Origin: Sambucus nigra
Taxonomy: Eukaryota; Streptophyta; Magnoliopsida; Dipsacales; Adoxaceae
NCBI GenBank assembly: GCA_949130495.1
Contig: OX422210.1
Coordinates: 504,781,760 to 504,845,759 of the forward strand
Reading direction: 5' to 3'
Length of the DNA stretch: 64,000 nt
Both the position numbers and the translations under genes were made by a program. Shown here piece after piece: positions 36,540 to 47,449 of this stretch. The notes beneath the pieces were generated by a model that made no database searches, was not told where the DNA came from, and worked only from the letters and a program-made list of their open reading frames with translations. The first letter of the stretch is position 1. Every line of letters starts with the position of its first letter.

Positions 36540-37470
36540 GATGACCAATTCAAATGGTCGAGGCCAATTCTGAGGACCTAAGGAGTGTGCCGGGGATGAC
36601 CAATTCTGAGGGTCGAAGCCAATTCTGAGGGCTTAAGTGGATATGACCAATTTTGCGGGTCGAAGCCAATTCTGCGAGCTTATGTTGAGATGACCAATTC
36701 TGCGGGTCGAAACCAATTCTTAGGGCTTAAATAGAGATGATAAATTCTGCGAGTCGAAGCCAATTCTATGGGATTAAATGGAGATTACCAATTCTGCGAG
36801 TCAAAGAAAATTCTGCGACCTTAAACGGAGATGACCAATTCTATGGGTCGAAGCCAATTCTGCGGGCTTAAGTGGAGATGACCAATTCTGTGGGTCGAAG
36901 CCAATTCTGCGTGCTTAAGTGGAGATGACCAATTCTGCGAGCTTAAATGGAGATGACCATTTCTGCGGGTCGAAGCCAATTCTGCGAGCTTAAATGGAGG
37001 CTTAAATGGAGATGACCAATTCTGCGGGCTTATGTTGAGATGACCAATTCTGCTAGTAGAAGCCAATTCTGAGGGCTTAAGTGGAGATGACCAATTCTGA
37101 GGGTCCAAGCCAATTCTGCGGGCTTAAGTGGAGATGACCAATTCTGCGGGTTGAAGCCAATTCTGCGGGCTTAAGTGGAGATGACCAATTCTGCGGGTCG
37201 AAGCCAATTCTGCGGGCTTAAGTGGAGATGACCAATTCTACGGGCTTAAGTGGAGATGAACAATTCTGGGGGTCGAATCCAATTCTACGATCTTAAGTGG
37301 AGATGACCAATTCTGAGGATCGAAGCCAATTCTAGGAGCTTAAGTGGAGATAACCATTTCTGCGGGTCGAAGTCAATTCTACGAGCTTAAGTGGAGATAA
37401 CCAATTATGTGGGTCGAAGCCAATTCTGCGGGCTTAAGTGAAGATAACTAATTCTGTGGGATTATGTAGA
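36540..37470. repeat. 47-bp minisatellite in the G2 3' LTR, about 20 units
   Basis: The unit is about 47 bp and is itself two halves sharing CCAATTCTGCGGG: one half continues GTCGAAG, the other CTTAAGTGGAGATGA. About 20 variable units follow one another, a few of them incomplete. The homologous array in the other LTR is 55262-56083. A 95-codon minus-strand frame across it (36821-37108) is a translation of the repeat and shows no sign of being a gene. Confidence 0.93.
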
Positions 37471-37985
37471 GATGTTCTCGGGGAACTCTGTCGAGGAAAT
37501 TAGCTTGTGATGTTGGGGAACCGATTGCTGGGGAAATCTTTGTGATTTTGGAGATCTTGGGAAGGAAAGGTAAATTTGATGCCGTAAACTCCACTAGGGA
37601 AGTGATTAGGTGGTCCAGGTATTGGACGTATTACTCGAGGAGGTTTTAGACCTTTGGGGTATAGGAGGCGATCCTTAGAGATCCTCCCGGGACGTCGCCG
37701 GGAGAAGATTCACTTGGCTTTTGAGAGTTCCGCTGGGGAAATAGGGATTCCACTTGAAGGAGTGAGAAATTTCCTTAGTGAAGATGTTCTAAATCTTTCC
37801 TGGGGTTTTTAGGAATTTTTTGAGGATTTTTTAGGGTTTTCTGATATTTTTAGGGAATTTTTGTACGAAATTTTAAGGGGGGGCCGGTCGGCATGGTGTA
37901 TTGGGTGCCATCCGGCAGTGGAATGGTCTTTTGGACTACCTTGGGAAGGTAAAGGAGCAGTGTCGATCAATAGATGGGCGGGCAG

Positions 37986-38020
37986 TGCCGATCGCCATGA
38001 CCCTTGGTATCCTATATAAA
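37986..38020 (+). promoter_or_regulatory. Promoter of the antisense PMD gene: TGCCGATCG and TATA box
   Basis: TGCCGATCG (37986-37994) lies 18 bp before TATATAAA (38013-38020), which lies 93 bp before the ATG at 38114. A pyrimidine-rich leader follows. The arrangement resembles the G2 LTR promoter at 29084-29115 on the other strand. Confidence 0.7.
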
Positions 38021-38113
38021 GGGGCGAATTCCCTTCATTTTTTACAACTTCTTGCCTTCTTTCTTTCTGTGATTTTCCTCTGTGAATCATTCTAGCATTC
38101 CATAATCTGAAAA

Positions 38114-40208
38114 ATGGCCTCTTTTGTGAGCACTGTTGTACACAGTGAGTGGTTGACTGTTGATGACTGGGCGAACATGGAATGGAGGGCCAGGGCGCCT
38201 CTTTCTTTGGGGAGCGAGAACTCCTTCGATGAATTCAAGTCGATTGCGGATGAGCGGACCCTACTGCCAGAGCCATCGCGTCATCCCTCTTCGAGGGTGG
38301 TGAACCCTAGCGGTTATGTAAGTAAAAATGACCTTTGGCATTCCTTTTTTGTGTTTTCCTCTTTTCTTGGATTTTGATAAGAATTTTTCTTTTTGAAAGT
38401 CTAATGTCTCTTTGAAGAACATGCGTGCTCGCAGGACGATGGGGCTTAAGGATGTCTGGGAGCATCTTCCACTTGTGGTGCATTGGGTGGTATGGCGTCT
38501 GTGCTGAATGAGATGCCTCATTCGATAGAGGCCTTGTGCGCTCTGGGGGAGAGATGGTGGGACACTACCCACACCTTCCATTTTGGCTTTTCGGAGATGA
38601 CTATTATTCCCATAGATGTGCATCAGCTGCTGGGGCTGGATTGCGATGGGGAGCAGATAGAGGTGGATCGCTCCTTGTGGGTGAGATCGGAGGAGGTGTA
38701 GGCGGCGCTTTATGACGTGATGAGGATAGTATTTAGGGATTCCATTAGACTGTCCCTATTGAAGGATGTTTTGTTGGGTAGGGTGGTTAACGTGGAGGAC
38801 AGGTTGCATATGAGGCGGATGGCCCGGTTTTTTATCTTGCTAGCACTGGAAGGCTTTATGGTGGCGTCGAGCAATGACATCATCCACTTGTGGTTCTTTT
38901 CGTACTTGAGGGTGTTTTCGAACATTCCTTTCTTTGATTGGGGGAGCCTGACTTTGGCGACCCTCTATTTTTCTCTGGATGCATTCAGTCGGTGCTACCG
39001 ATAGACTCTTACTGGAGCCATGTATCTTCTTGAGGTATTCTTTAATTTGAGAATTTTCCTTTCATGCATTCGCACGTTCCTTATGCATCTCAATTTTTTT
39101 TATTGAAAGTTCTTGTCTTTGGCAGACATGGTTCTATGAGGTGATTGGGTGTAATACCCAGCTGATCGCTCTAAAGGATGAGACTGTTGGAGACTTCTGC
39201 CAGTTGTATTGATGGCACAAGGCCAATAGGCAGTCGAGGGGATCTCTTTCTCTGAAGGCGGTGCGTCAGGTCTTGAATTGCCTGACTAGAGATATGGCAA
39301 GACTTTTCCTTCCTTAGTTATGTTGATTGTATGCTCTGATTTTGTATTGGCTTATACTTTCTTGGGATTTTCAGGTGACCTTTTACCCTTGGGGGATTGC
39401 TATTCAGGACACGGGGTTGACTGGGTTAAATGCACAGCTGCGGCGCTTACTAGCGCATTAGTTTGGCCACTCTTGGTATCTTGGGGAGAGGGTGGTTTGA
39501 CAGATCGCCGAGGAGGAGGTGGTGGTACCACCTGCACGGCCTCCTATATCTATGAGGCATGAACGACTTTTGCCAAAGAATGTGAGGATCGCGGCGATGA
39601 TCTGCGAATCTTACCTGTTGTAAACAGATACGGTTGTGCCGTATGATTATATGGACTTTGTGACGAGCTGGCTAATGGCTCCCATCATATATGATGCACT
39701 GCCCTTCTCTCCTGCGGGTTTGAGTGGGCCAGTGGGGTCCTCCCACAGCGGTGGTGGTCCGTCAACATCTGCGGTGGAGGCGACTTCAGAGGTTCCCTTC
39801 GTGCTATTGCATACCCCTTTATACAACATTTGGCGGGCTGATGGAAGGATGTTGCCTATACTGCATCATCCTCATGCGATGGACCTGGAGGAGTTGAGCT
39901 TGACAGAGGAGGTTCTTCTTCCTGAGGTATGTCTTTTCTGCTCTTTTATTTTCCTTCCTTTCGATTTGGTCTTTTTTGTTTGATACTGATCTTGCCTTTT
40001 CTTGTAGCATGTTCGGGTGTCCACCACTTAGCTAAGGGATATTAGGGATTGGATATCTTTGGTGACTGCCCATATTCGGGATGCAGTTCTTTTTCATTCT
40101 TGCTTGGTGTCGTTGGCCTCATCCGGGGAGGAGTCTGGTTCAGGCATTAGTGGAGCGTCATCTCGCTATCGGGGAAAGAGATTGTGTCGCAGGGGTGGAA
40201 GCTCTTAG
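38114..40208 (+). pseudogene. Five-exon plant mobile domain (PMD) gene, antisense to G2; eight in-frame stops
   Basis: Exons fit at 38114-38317, 38435-39034, 39126-39296, 39375-39926 and 40008-40208. Every exon is a multiple of three and every intron is phase 0. Donors are GTAAGT, GTATTC, GCAAGA (a GC-AG intron) and GTATGT; acceptors are GCAG, GCAG, TCAG and GTAG. The 575-codon product has the PMD signature in exon 2 (ALGERWWDTTHTFHF, then EMTIIPIDVHQLLGL) and WGSLTLATLYFSLDAF before intron 2. Stops at 38447, 38699, 39002, 39210, 39459, 39498, 39621 and 40029 break it. A frameshift near 38450-38480 is possible. PMD proteins (MAIN and relatives) act in gene and transposon silencing; related domains occur in plant retrotransposons. 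Its role here is unknown. Confidence 0.85.
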
Positions 40209-40694
40209 GAGAGAGAGGTGAAGATTATGTGAGAGAGAGAGAGAGAGAGAGAATGTGGGTTCGGGCTGAGTCCCGTTTGTTTTTTGCTTTTCTTTATATT
40301 CCTACAAAATGATGTAATACGGAAATATATCTTCTGTTAATGATGAATGAATGAATGCATGCACATGCGCTTTTTTATTTGCTGCTGAGACTGTAAAAAT
40401 AAATATTTTTGGGATTTTGAAAGAAATTTTTATTTAAAATGAGAATTTTGAAATTCTGTTTGAGAATATCAATTTATTTTGAGTTTTCTGAATTTTGACA
40501 AAAGAGGGAAAAGGGAAATTTTTCAAAAGTAGGGGCTTGCCGATCGGCAAGCACCTTGTCCTGTCTATCGACAGGTCAGTCCAGTGCCATCAATTTAAAG
40601 CTTCGATTGGTACCCTCTTCAACCTTTGTTATTTTGTGGGGCATGATTCCCTCCGATTTCTGCGGGGGTTATGGCTTTTATGAGGGTTTGCAAG
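40209..40694. other. Spacer between the two antisense genes
   Basis: Begins with a (GA)n run (about 40231-40251), then AT-rich DNA with GATGAATGAATGAATGCATGC near 40342, which may be the 3' end of the PMD gene. 40535-40552 is a perfect 18-bp palindrome and 40560-40575 a CCTGTC/GACAGG hairpin. No gene. Confidence 0.7.
40535..40552. repeat. Perfect 18-bp palindrome GCTTGCCGATCGGCAAGC
   Basis: Its core TGCCGATCGG is the motif found upstream of the G2 LTR TATA box and of the PMD gene. It lies about 143 bp upstream of the TATA box of the second antisense gene and is followed by a small hairpin with related sequence (CCTGTC, TATC, GACAGG). Confidence 0.9.
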
Positions 40695-40702
40695 TATAAA
40701 AA
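40695..40702 (+). promoter_or_regulatory. TATA box of the DUF7745-like antisense gene
   Basis: TATAAAAA, 87 bp before the ATG at 40789. The leader is C/T-rich and has no upstream ATG. Confidence 0.7.
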
Positions 40703-40788
40703 GAGGTAAGGGTGGAGTATTTCCATCACACCTTCACACTTTTACTTTCCCACATTCTCACTTGCTTACTATTTCTTAATCTTGCAAG

Positions 40789-42081
40789 ATGGCTCTCCAT
40801 GGTAGCATTGAGTTTGTTAACTACCTCGAAGCCCTAGAAGCAATGTTCTCTTATAATGTCGAGTATGATGCTTTCAACATGTGTCGAGTCTCTTTGTGGC
40901 GCAATCGGCCCATTGAGTGGAACATGCTGATGGCGGAGGTACAATTTTGGTACCCCGAAGACCATGTATTCTTCTTTGGGTTGGATGAGGTTTGTCCTAC
41001 CTACAAAGAGTTTTCTACCATGCTGGGGATAAATCCCAATGTTGCTGCGGCTTTACTTGGATTTTTTTATTCTCCCATGGATTTGTTGGCCGGGCTTCTT
41101 CGTATTTCGCCTTCGGCGGCTAGGCAACTTGTCGCTAGAGGAATAATCTCCCTTTCGGCAGTGTTACAATTCGTGCATTTGCAAGAGGTTGGTGATGCTG
41201 GATACGCCGGAGATGTCATTCTAGGCTTGGTTTCAAAATTATTGTTGGTGACTGGGGAGCTGCTGGTGGACCCACAACTTGCAGCTATTACCTCATGGAT
41301 GTCCTACCATCGTAATCCTATGGCGGTGATACTGGTGAATACTTTGAATGTCTTGGATGATTGGCGAGAAGGTCGTTCTGACTTTCTGAGGGGTAGCCCC
41401 GTGATGCTGTTCATGTGGTTGTCTGAAAGATTCCACCTGGTGACTCTTTCGGAGTACCCTTTATCAGTTGTACCCAATTTCTTTTCACGCCATTTCATCA
41501 GTGTTGGCCTGGATATTGAGAGCTGGGAGAATTGGTTCGTGGAGCATGGGCCTCTAAATCTATACTGGTCGATTCCTTGGTGGGGACAGTTGTTGCCTAT
41601 TCTAGAAATGGGAGAATACCCGTATGTCCAATTGGTTGGTCTCAGACAGACCTCTTTATATTTTTCTTGGCGTATCCTGCGCCAATTTGGCTGGGAGCAG
41701 GTTGTGCCACCTCGGACACTAGATTTCTTTTCGCTTGAAGATTTGACTAAGCATCTTCACATACGGCTTATCTCTTTGTGGGAGAGTTGGTGTCCATCGA
41801 CCCGTCCTTCTTAGTCTGTTGGGAGAGTTTTGCACATCCCTGGTGATTATATGAAGTGGATGTGAAGGAGAGTAGTTAGCAAGACGTTGGAAGTGGAGAC
41901 TTGACAAAGATGGGTTGACTTATTTAATACCATGGAAGGAGGTGTTGTGTTTTATCCGAAGATGGTCCGAGCTTATCGGTCCATGGAGCGTCGGAGCCAG
42001 TCTATTCAGGCAGGGTAAGCTTGGGGACCCAAGGATGTAGATGATGATGACAGAGCAGCCTCCTCTGGTAGATGTGGATAG
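40789..42081 (+). pseudogene. DUF7745-like gene, antisense to G2; first 341 codons open
   Basis: The ATG at 40789 follows a TATA box and a pyrimidine-rich leader. The first 341 codons are open and begin MALHGSIEFVNYLEALEAMF. Blocks AEVQFWYPEDHVFFFGLDEV, CPTYKEFSTMLG, SPVMLFMWLSERFHL and NFFSRHFI match what I know of plant DUF7745 proteins, which are often encoded beside retrotransposon genes. The same frame runs on for 89 codons (YMKWM, RWVDLFNTMEGGVVFYPKMV, AYRSMERRSQSI) to a likely natural stop at 42079. Stops stand at 41812, 41863, 41902 and 42016, all of types that C-to-T change can produce. The function is unknown. No signal peptide or clear membrane segment is seen. It might be translated in its 341-residue form. 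Confidence 0.8.
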
Positions 42082-42539
42082 GACTCTTGGAGAGTTTATT
42101 TTGTAATGAAAAATAAGTGTGGGGATTTTATTTGGCTTTGAAGGTAGAGGAGGGAATTATCCGTTCCTTTTCTTATGTAATTGTACCGTAATTTCTTATT
42201 GGTGAAATAAATTATTTTTGATCATCCAGCTGTGAATTTTTGATGAGTTTTGTATTTTTGAATTATCTATACCGATCGCTAAGGCATACATAATCCTTTT
42301 GTTCAAGTATATATAAGAATGAACTGTCGTTCTCGGAGATAAGAAAAGAATAGTTTTGTTGTGAAAAAGAAAGGGTCGTGCTCATATAAAATGTGTGAGC
42401 TGCCTACGTACCTCTGGGGTTTTGAAAAAAAAAATTGATTTTCTTGAAAATGGTTTTGGTTTTTTGCAGAGGATCAGGCCCACGTAGTTCTAGGTAGAGG
42501 GAAATGAAGATTTTTTTTTTAATAGAAGGGAGATGAGAA
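42082..42539. other. Spacer between the DUF7745-like gene and the G2 integrase end
   Basis: AT-rich, no gene on either strand. It lies between two convergent coding units, so it should hold both their 3' ends. I could not pick a definite polyadenylation signal. Confidence 0.5.
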
Positions 42540-42959
42540 GAGTCGTAGCGCGCCGAGATTTTGGACTAGGGGTAGAATTTCTTGAGATGGACCGGGTTGA
42601 CTGGACAAGCCATCCCTTCTCCATCTATGTCGATGATCATGGCGGCACCACCGTACAATATCTTCTTGACAATGTATGGGACGCTCTAATTGGGCTTAAA
42701 TTTTCCTCTGGGTCCCAGATGGGTTCTATTATTTCTTTTAGGGCTAAACCCCCCTCTCGGACACCACGGTTCTTGACTCTCTTATTGAATGATCGGGCTA
42801 TTCGACGATGGTATCCTTGTATGTGGTATAAAGATTTCAATATTCGTTCATCTATGAGGGTCAGCTCGTCAAGATGGCTTTGGCATCAGTATTCTACACT
42901 GACCTTGCTTTAAAGCATGACACGCAACGAGGGTATTTCTAGCTCCACGGGTAGGACTC
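42540..42959 (-). pseudogene. pol: G2 integrase C-terminal domain (beyond S3)
   Basis: Minus-strand translation from 42959 reads VLPVELEIPSLRVML, continuing the block cut at 45364. It then gives HLDELTLIDERILKSLYHIQ and ARSFNKRVKNRG, typical of the Tat integrase tail. After a frame change, PYIVKKILYGGAAMI (GPY/F-type block) and VNPVHLKKFY end the protein near 42540. The 126-codon plus-strand frame at 42533-42913 is a shadow of this. Confidence 0.85.
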
Positions 42960-45363
42960 TGTCACACCCCGCCTAATTCTGACGTCGGTCGCCACCAAAA
43001 CTAAGTCGGGCGTGAGTAAATAAAATACCATTCTTAGCATGAGAAATATATGAGACATAAATAAATCAGTCCATAAGATAAATAATTGAATCAACCTCAA
43101 ATGATCATAAATAACTAAGCGATAAAAGATCGATCACATGCTAACTTCAAAAATCCAATCTCCAATAATGATTAATTAAAAATCTGAATAAAGATCCAAC
43201 TCCGAATAACTGAAATAAATCCCATAAACAACTTTGGAACCAAATGGTCCAATAACTCTCTAAACTGAGTCTCATAATGAAATACGACTGAAAGGAAAGT
43301 CTAAGCTAAAACAAAACAACAAAGTAAATCCGCTCCAGCTGCACCTTCAAATGATAATCTCCAAAAATCTTATGCAAATTATCTAATTCTAATCCTGAAA
43401 AAGATTAGTCAACGCATGGGTCAGAGCCAAAGCCCCGAGCAAGAATACACACTACTCCCCTCAAATAGGATCCTTGAATCCAGACAATAGAATTATACGC
43501 AATAAATATCACAATAGAATATTTTAAATTAAACGGAATAATTTAAACGCGATAAATATAAACCACTAACTACCCGTAAAAATCCCATTTATAAAGGCAC
43601 ACCAATATGATTTTAAATTCCCAAGTCCCACGATGTTAATTTAATTAAATTAACCATCTTTTATTACAATCTCATTTTATTATGGCGGTACTCTCGCCTC
43701 GGGTGATTTCTCCACCAAAATACAAATCCCCTTGTCAAAACGCCGGCTGACCCATTTAAACTGTCGGACCTCGCTGATTGACAAGGTTCCACACACGAAA
43801 CGACATAAAATGCCAGCTGGACCGTTTAAACTGTCGGCCCTCGCTGATTATGTCGCCAATATATTTTAATACCCATCTTATTATCTTAGGTATTAGTTCT
43901 CAATTTCTCAATTCACAATTTATAAACACCCCACGCTTTAATCGATGTGAGATCCTCAAAATACCCCTTAGTCCCATACCTAAGGGTCCCCAAGTTATCA
44001 ATACGTCCTAACCTGTATATAGGAGGATTTTCTAACATAAATCATAACCTAGTCTCATACCTAGACTAGCGTAACGAAGATAAAGTAATAAAAATCATCC
44101 CACCCCCAACACAATAAAATCGTGATAATTTTGCCTCACTAATACCATTCCTAGAAGGAATTCTAAAATATAGGGAGAGCAATAATACCCAACAATCCAT
44201 TGTCACAATGATATTTAATAATACCAACAAGTCATACCAACAAGAATAATTAGTCAACGTATAAAACTGCGCATGATCGTCCAATTCAATTAAATCTTTA
44301 ATATAATTATCACAACGTCAACAATACCCAAATAATCTCATTTAATTATTTAAATTAAATATACCAAGTTTTAATCATATATACATTAAAAACCAAATTT
44401 TATTATCTCTACATGTATTACATGAGTTATACAAACCCAAAAGTCAATTATTTTAAAGCTAGGGTTTTTCTACATGCAACCTACACCAATAAAACCCAAA
44501 ATCACTCATGAATCCTACGTACCCAAAGGGTTATGAATATTATTCAAATTAAAATATTTTATAAAAACATCCCCATAATTAGTATCCACTTTTTCTAATT
44601 AAGTTACTAATTATTTTTTAGAAAACATGTAATTAAGTGTTTAGGCGATACTTAAAACGAATAATACTAAAGAAAAAGAATAGAGTATTCATGACTGTGA
44701 AGATTGTGTTCAAAATCTTATTAGAAATCCGAATTCCTCTCGAAAAATTAGCAAAGAAGTGTTCTTGGACCAATCTTGATTAAACCCCAAATAAACCTTC
44801 AAATTTGGTGGCAAAATCATGATTATGTTGGAGGTTCATGATTATGGCTGAGAGAAAATATTTTTAGAAGTGTTCTCTGGTGAAAAACTTGAGAAAAAGT
44901 GATTATGAGAAGTCCCCCAACGAATTAGAGTCATTATATAGTCATTAAGAAACCTAATCCTAATAGAACTCTAATAAGATACAAGCACTAAAAAATTTAT
45001 TCTGGACGATCAGACCGTTGGAATTAGATGAAATTTTATAGACAATTAGCTGAATACGAGAGGAAGCTACAAAAAAAAATTCAACTCGATCGGACCATTC
45101 TATATTTTTAAATATTTTTTTTCTAGATAGTATTATTCTCCGAGGACTCTTAGAGAGTTTTATGTTTTAAGGACTATTCTATATAATAAAAATGCAATTA
45201 AAACTCCATTTTAATTCCGATTTCAATTCCGTTTGAAAATTTATTTTTCAAATATAAAAACCAACATTTTTAATTATAAAATTTATAAAATCCAAAATTT
45301 TATTTTTCTCCAATTATTCCAATTAATTAATTAAATTAATTATCAAAAATATGGGGTGTTACA
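42960..45363. mobile_element. S3: solo LTR in G2 integrase, duplication GACTC/GACTG
   Basis: Starts TGTCACACCCCGCC and ends ATGGGGTGTTACA, the inverted CACCCC/GGGGTG ends common in plant gypsy LTRs. The flanks are GACTC (42955-42959) and GACTG (45364-45368), a 5-bp duplication with one change. Taking it out rejoins the integrase frame. It is probably in minus orientation, because the reverse complement starts TGTAACACCCC like the LTR at 63015. A 38-bp block (GCCGGCTGACC to CGCTGATT) is repeated with a 70-bp offset at 43742 and 43812. No gene is present; frames at 43778-44284 are noise. Confidence 0.9.
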
Positions 45364-46020
45364 GACTGCTTCCATGCCGTAGACTAGAGAGTAAATGGTA
45401 GCCCCAGTAGAGGTTTGTATTGAGGTCCGGTAGCCCCAGAGGGTGGAAGGAATTCGGTCAGCCCAATCTCGATAGCTTTCAGTCATCTTACTGATGATGG
45501 CTTTGAGGTTCTTGTTGGCGGCTTCGACTGCACCATTGGTCTGAGGTCGGTAGGGAGAAGATCTGTGTCTCTGAATCCCATACTCGCTAACCACTTCTGT
45601 AACTTCTGCCTCAAAATGCAACCCTTTGTCTTATACTAGCTCGTATGGGACCCCATATCGGCAGATGATGTTTTTCTTGATAAATTTGGCCACTTTCTTG
45701 GCGTTCAGCACTGCGCATGACTCAGCTTCGACCCATTTGGTGAAGTAATCAATGGCATCTAGGATGAAATCATGCACATTGGAAGCCTTCGGTGTAACCT
45801 TCCCCATGATGTCGATACCCCAGGTGGAAAACGACCAGGGAGAAGTTATGTTGTATAATTCACGCGGAGGCAGATGCTGAAGAGTGGAGAACTATTGGCA
45901 TTTGAGGCATCTCCGAACATAGGCGGTGCAATCCTAGGTCATGGTGGTCCAGTAGTAGCCTTATCGAATGATCTTCTTGGCAAGCACGTGACCATTCATA
46001 TGGGACCCGCATTCCCCGCT
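45364..46020 (-). pseudogene. pol: G2 integrase catalytic core
   Basis: The minus strand gives CLKCQ (end of the zinc-binding part, near 45900), WSFSTWGIDIMGKVTPKA (first Asp kept) and DYFTKWVEAESCA. A stop then stands just before DKGLHFE (second Asp kept). The open frame 45621-45343 has QTNGAVEAANKNLKAI with the catalytic Glu. The core is interrupted by S3 right after YGMEAV. Confidence 0.92.
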
Positions 46021-46380
46021 GTGGATTCTCTGCATTAGCTCTTCAATGTCATCCCCTGCGATGCAATGTAGATGAGTTCCATTAAAGTTTCTCTTGAATA
46101 ACGCTTTTTAACAGATGATGTACTGGGCGGCCAGTCTTCGGAGGGTCACTCGGTCTTTCTTGTTAGAACCCTCGGGATACCTACCATGTTTAAGGAGGTG
46201 TCAGATATCATAGTACCAGCAATTGGCTAGCTTGGGATCTTCTGTAGTGAAGAGCTCAATGTGGTAGCAGTGGGTAGGTTTATCTTGCTTTTAAACTAGG
46301 AAGGGGATCATTGTTATTCCTTCGGGCATGTCGACCATGGAGGCCAAGGTATCAAGGGCATCAGGTAGGTTATTCTTAAC

Positions 46381-46830
46381 TCAAGGTAGGTAATGGAAGG
46401 TGATATCTTGGAATTGGGAGGCTAGTTCTTTTAAGTGCGCATGGAAGGGTTGGAGTTTCTCGTCCTTGACTCTCCACTTTCTGAGCACTTGATCGATGAT
46501 GAGGGAGGAATATCCGTAGACATCTAGGTATTGAATACCTTTCTTGAGGGAAACTTTAAGGTCTACCATGCATGCCTCGTATTCAATCATGTTGTTAGTG
46601 CAAGGGAAATCCAATTTGATGGCAATGGGAGTGTGGGAGTCATCTGAGGCAATCAGAAGTATCCTAATGACATATCCCTTTTTGTTGGCAGCGCCATCAA
46701 AGAACATTTGCCACCGGAGATTGTCCTGGGTAGTGTAGAGGATGTTTTTATTTGGAAATTCAGAGATCCAGACATCAGCATCATCCATGGGGTAATCAGT
46801 GAGGTAGTCAAAGATGGATCTTCCTTTCAT
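46381..46830 (-). pseudogene. pol: G2 second RNase H (archaeal-type) domain
   Basis: An open frame of 149 codons. WQMFFDGAANKKG carries the first catalytic Asp and NNMIEYEACMVDL the Glu. The third position reads VYGYSSLI where the family has Asp before Ser, so an active-site residue is lost. A second RNase H between RT/RNase H and integrase is a defining feature of the Tat group and is used here for that assignment. 46021-46380 is the integrase N-terminal linker without a clear open frame. Confidence 0.88.
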
Positions 46831-46874
46831 GGATTTCTACGTGACGTACACGATATCTAACTCGGCTAGGAGTA

Positions 46875-47240
46875 TTAACCACCAGGCCATTCAGCTGGAT
46901 AAGCCAGGTTTATCAAGCAGGTATTTGATGGGGTCCATTCAGGATACAAGTTTGATGGGGAAGGCGAGCATGTAGTGCCATAACTTTTGATTGACCCAGA
47001 CAAGCTCAACACATGCCTTTTCCAAACCAGTGTTGTTGACTTCGTATCCGTCCAATTTGCGAATGGCATAATAAATGGCTCTTTCTTTGCGGGAATCTTC
47101 ACAGTATTGGTCTAGTAAAGCCCCAGTTGTAGTGTCGATTATGGTTAGGTATATGAGCAAAGGGAGACCATGTTGCGGTGGCATGAGTACCATGGGTTGG
47201 GTCAGGTATTGTTTGATCCAGTCGAAAGCTTCTTAGCATT
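46875..47240 (-). pseudogene. pol: G2 gypsy-type RNase H (RT-connected)
   Basis: The open frame 47193-46939 holds LPLLIYLTIIDTTTGALL, then RKERAIYYAIRKL, then NTGLEKACVELVW and LWHYMLAF, the standard order of the RT-linked RNase H in Tat elements. The Asp of the first motif remains. A second frame (47102-46875) continues it after a shift. Confidence 0.85.
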
Positions 47241-47449
47241 CCTCATTCCAAACCTTGGTTGAATCCTTTTGGAGTAGTTTGAAAATGGGTTCGCAGATGG
47301 AGGTTAACTGGTTGATGAACTGGATGATGTATTGTAATTTCCCAAGGAAACCTCAGACTTCTTTATCCGTTCGGGGAGGTGGCATCTCAAGTATGGGCGT
47401 TCAGCTTGGCAGGATCTGCTTCTATCCCTTTCTTACTGGCCATGAATCC

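Larger units (their letters stand above)
27811..38047 (-). repeat. G2 3' LTR, interrupted by C3
   Basis: Begins TGTGGCCATCCC at 27811 and aligns with 53348 onward: same CCCGCGCGTCCCTCTCGGGA block, microsatellite, TATA box, 170-bp units and 47-bp minisatellite. Host parts are 27811-29461 and 35934 onward. Homology with the other LTR is visible to about 37470, where that copy is truncated. The right end is uncertain. TTTTTACA at 38047, followed by a pyrimidine-rich stretch (a purine tract on the minus strand), is a candidate, but that stretch could instead be the 5' leader of the antisense gene. Confidence 0.7.

Noticed and set aside
36821..37108. Minus-strand repeat protein of WSSPL and ELAST units
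   Set aside because: It is the 47-bp minisatellite read in an open frame; there is no start context and the other LTR copy does not keep the frame.
42533..42913. Plus-strand frame of 126 codons
   Set aside because: The minus strand here encodes the G2 integrase tail with clear family blocks, so the plus-strand frame is a shadow.
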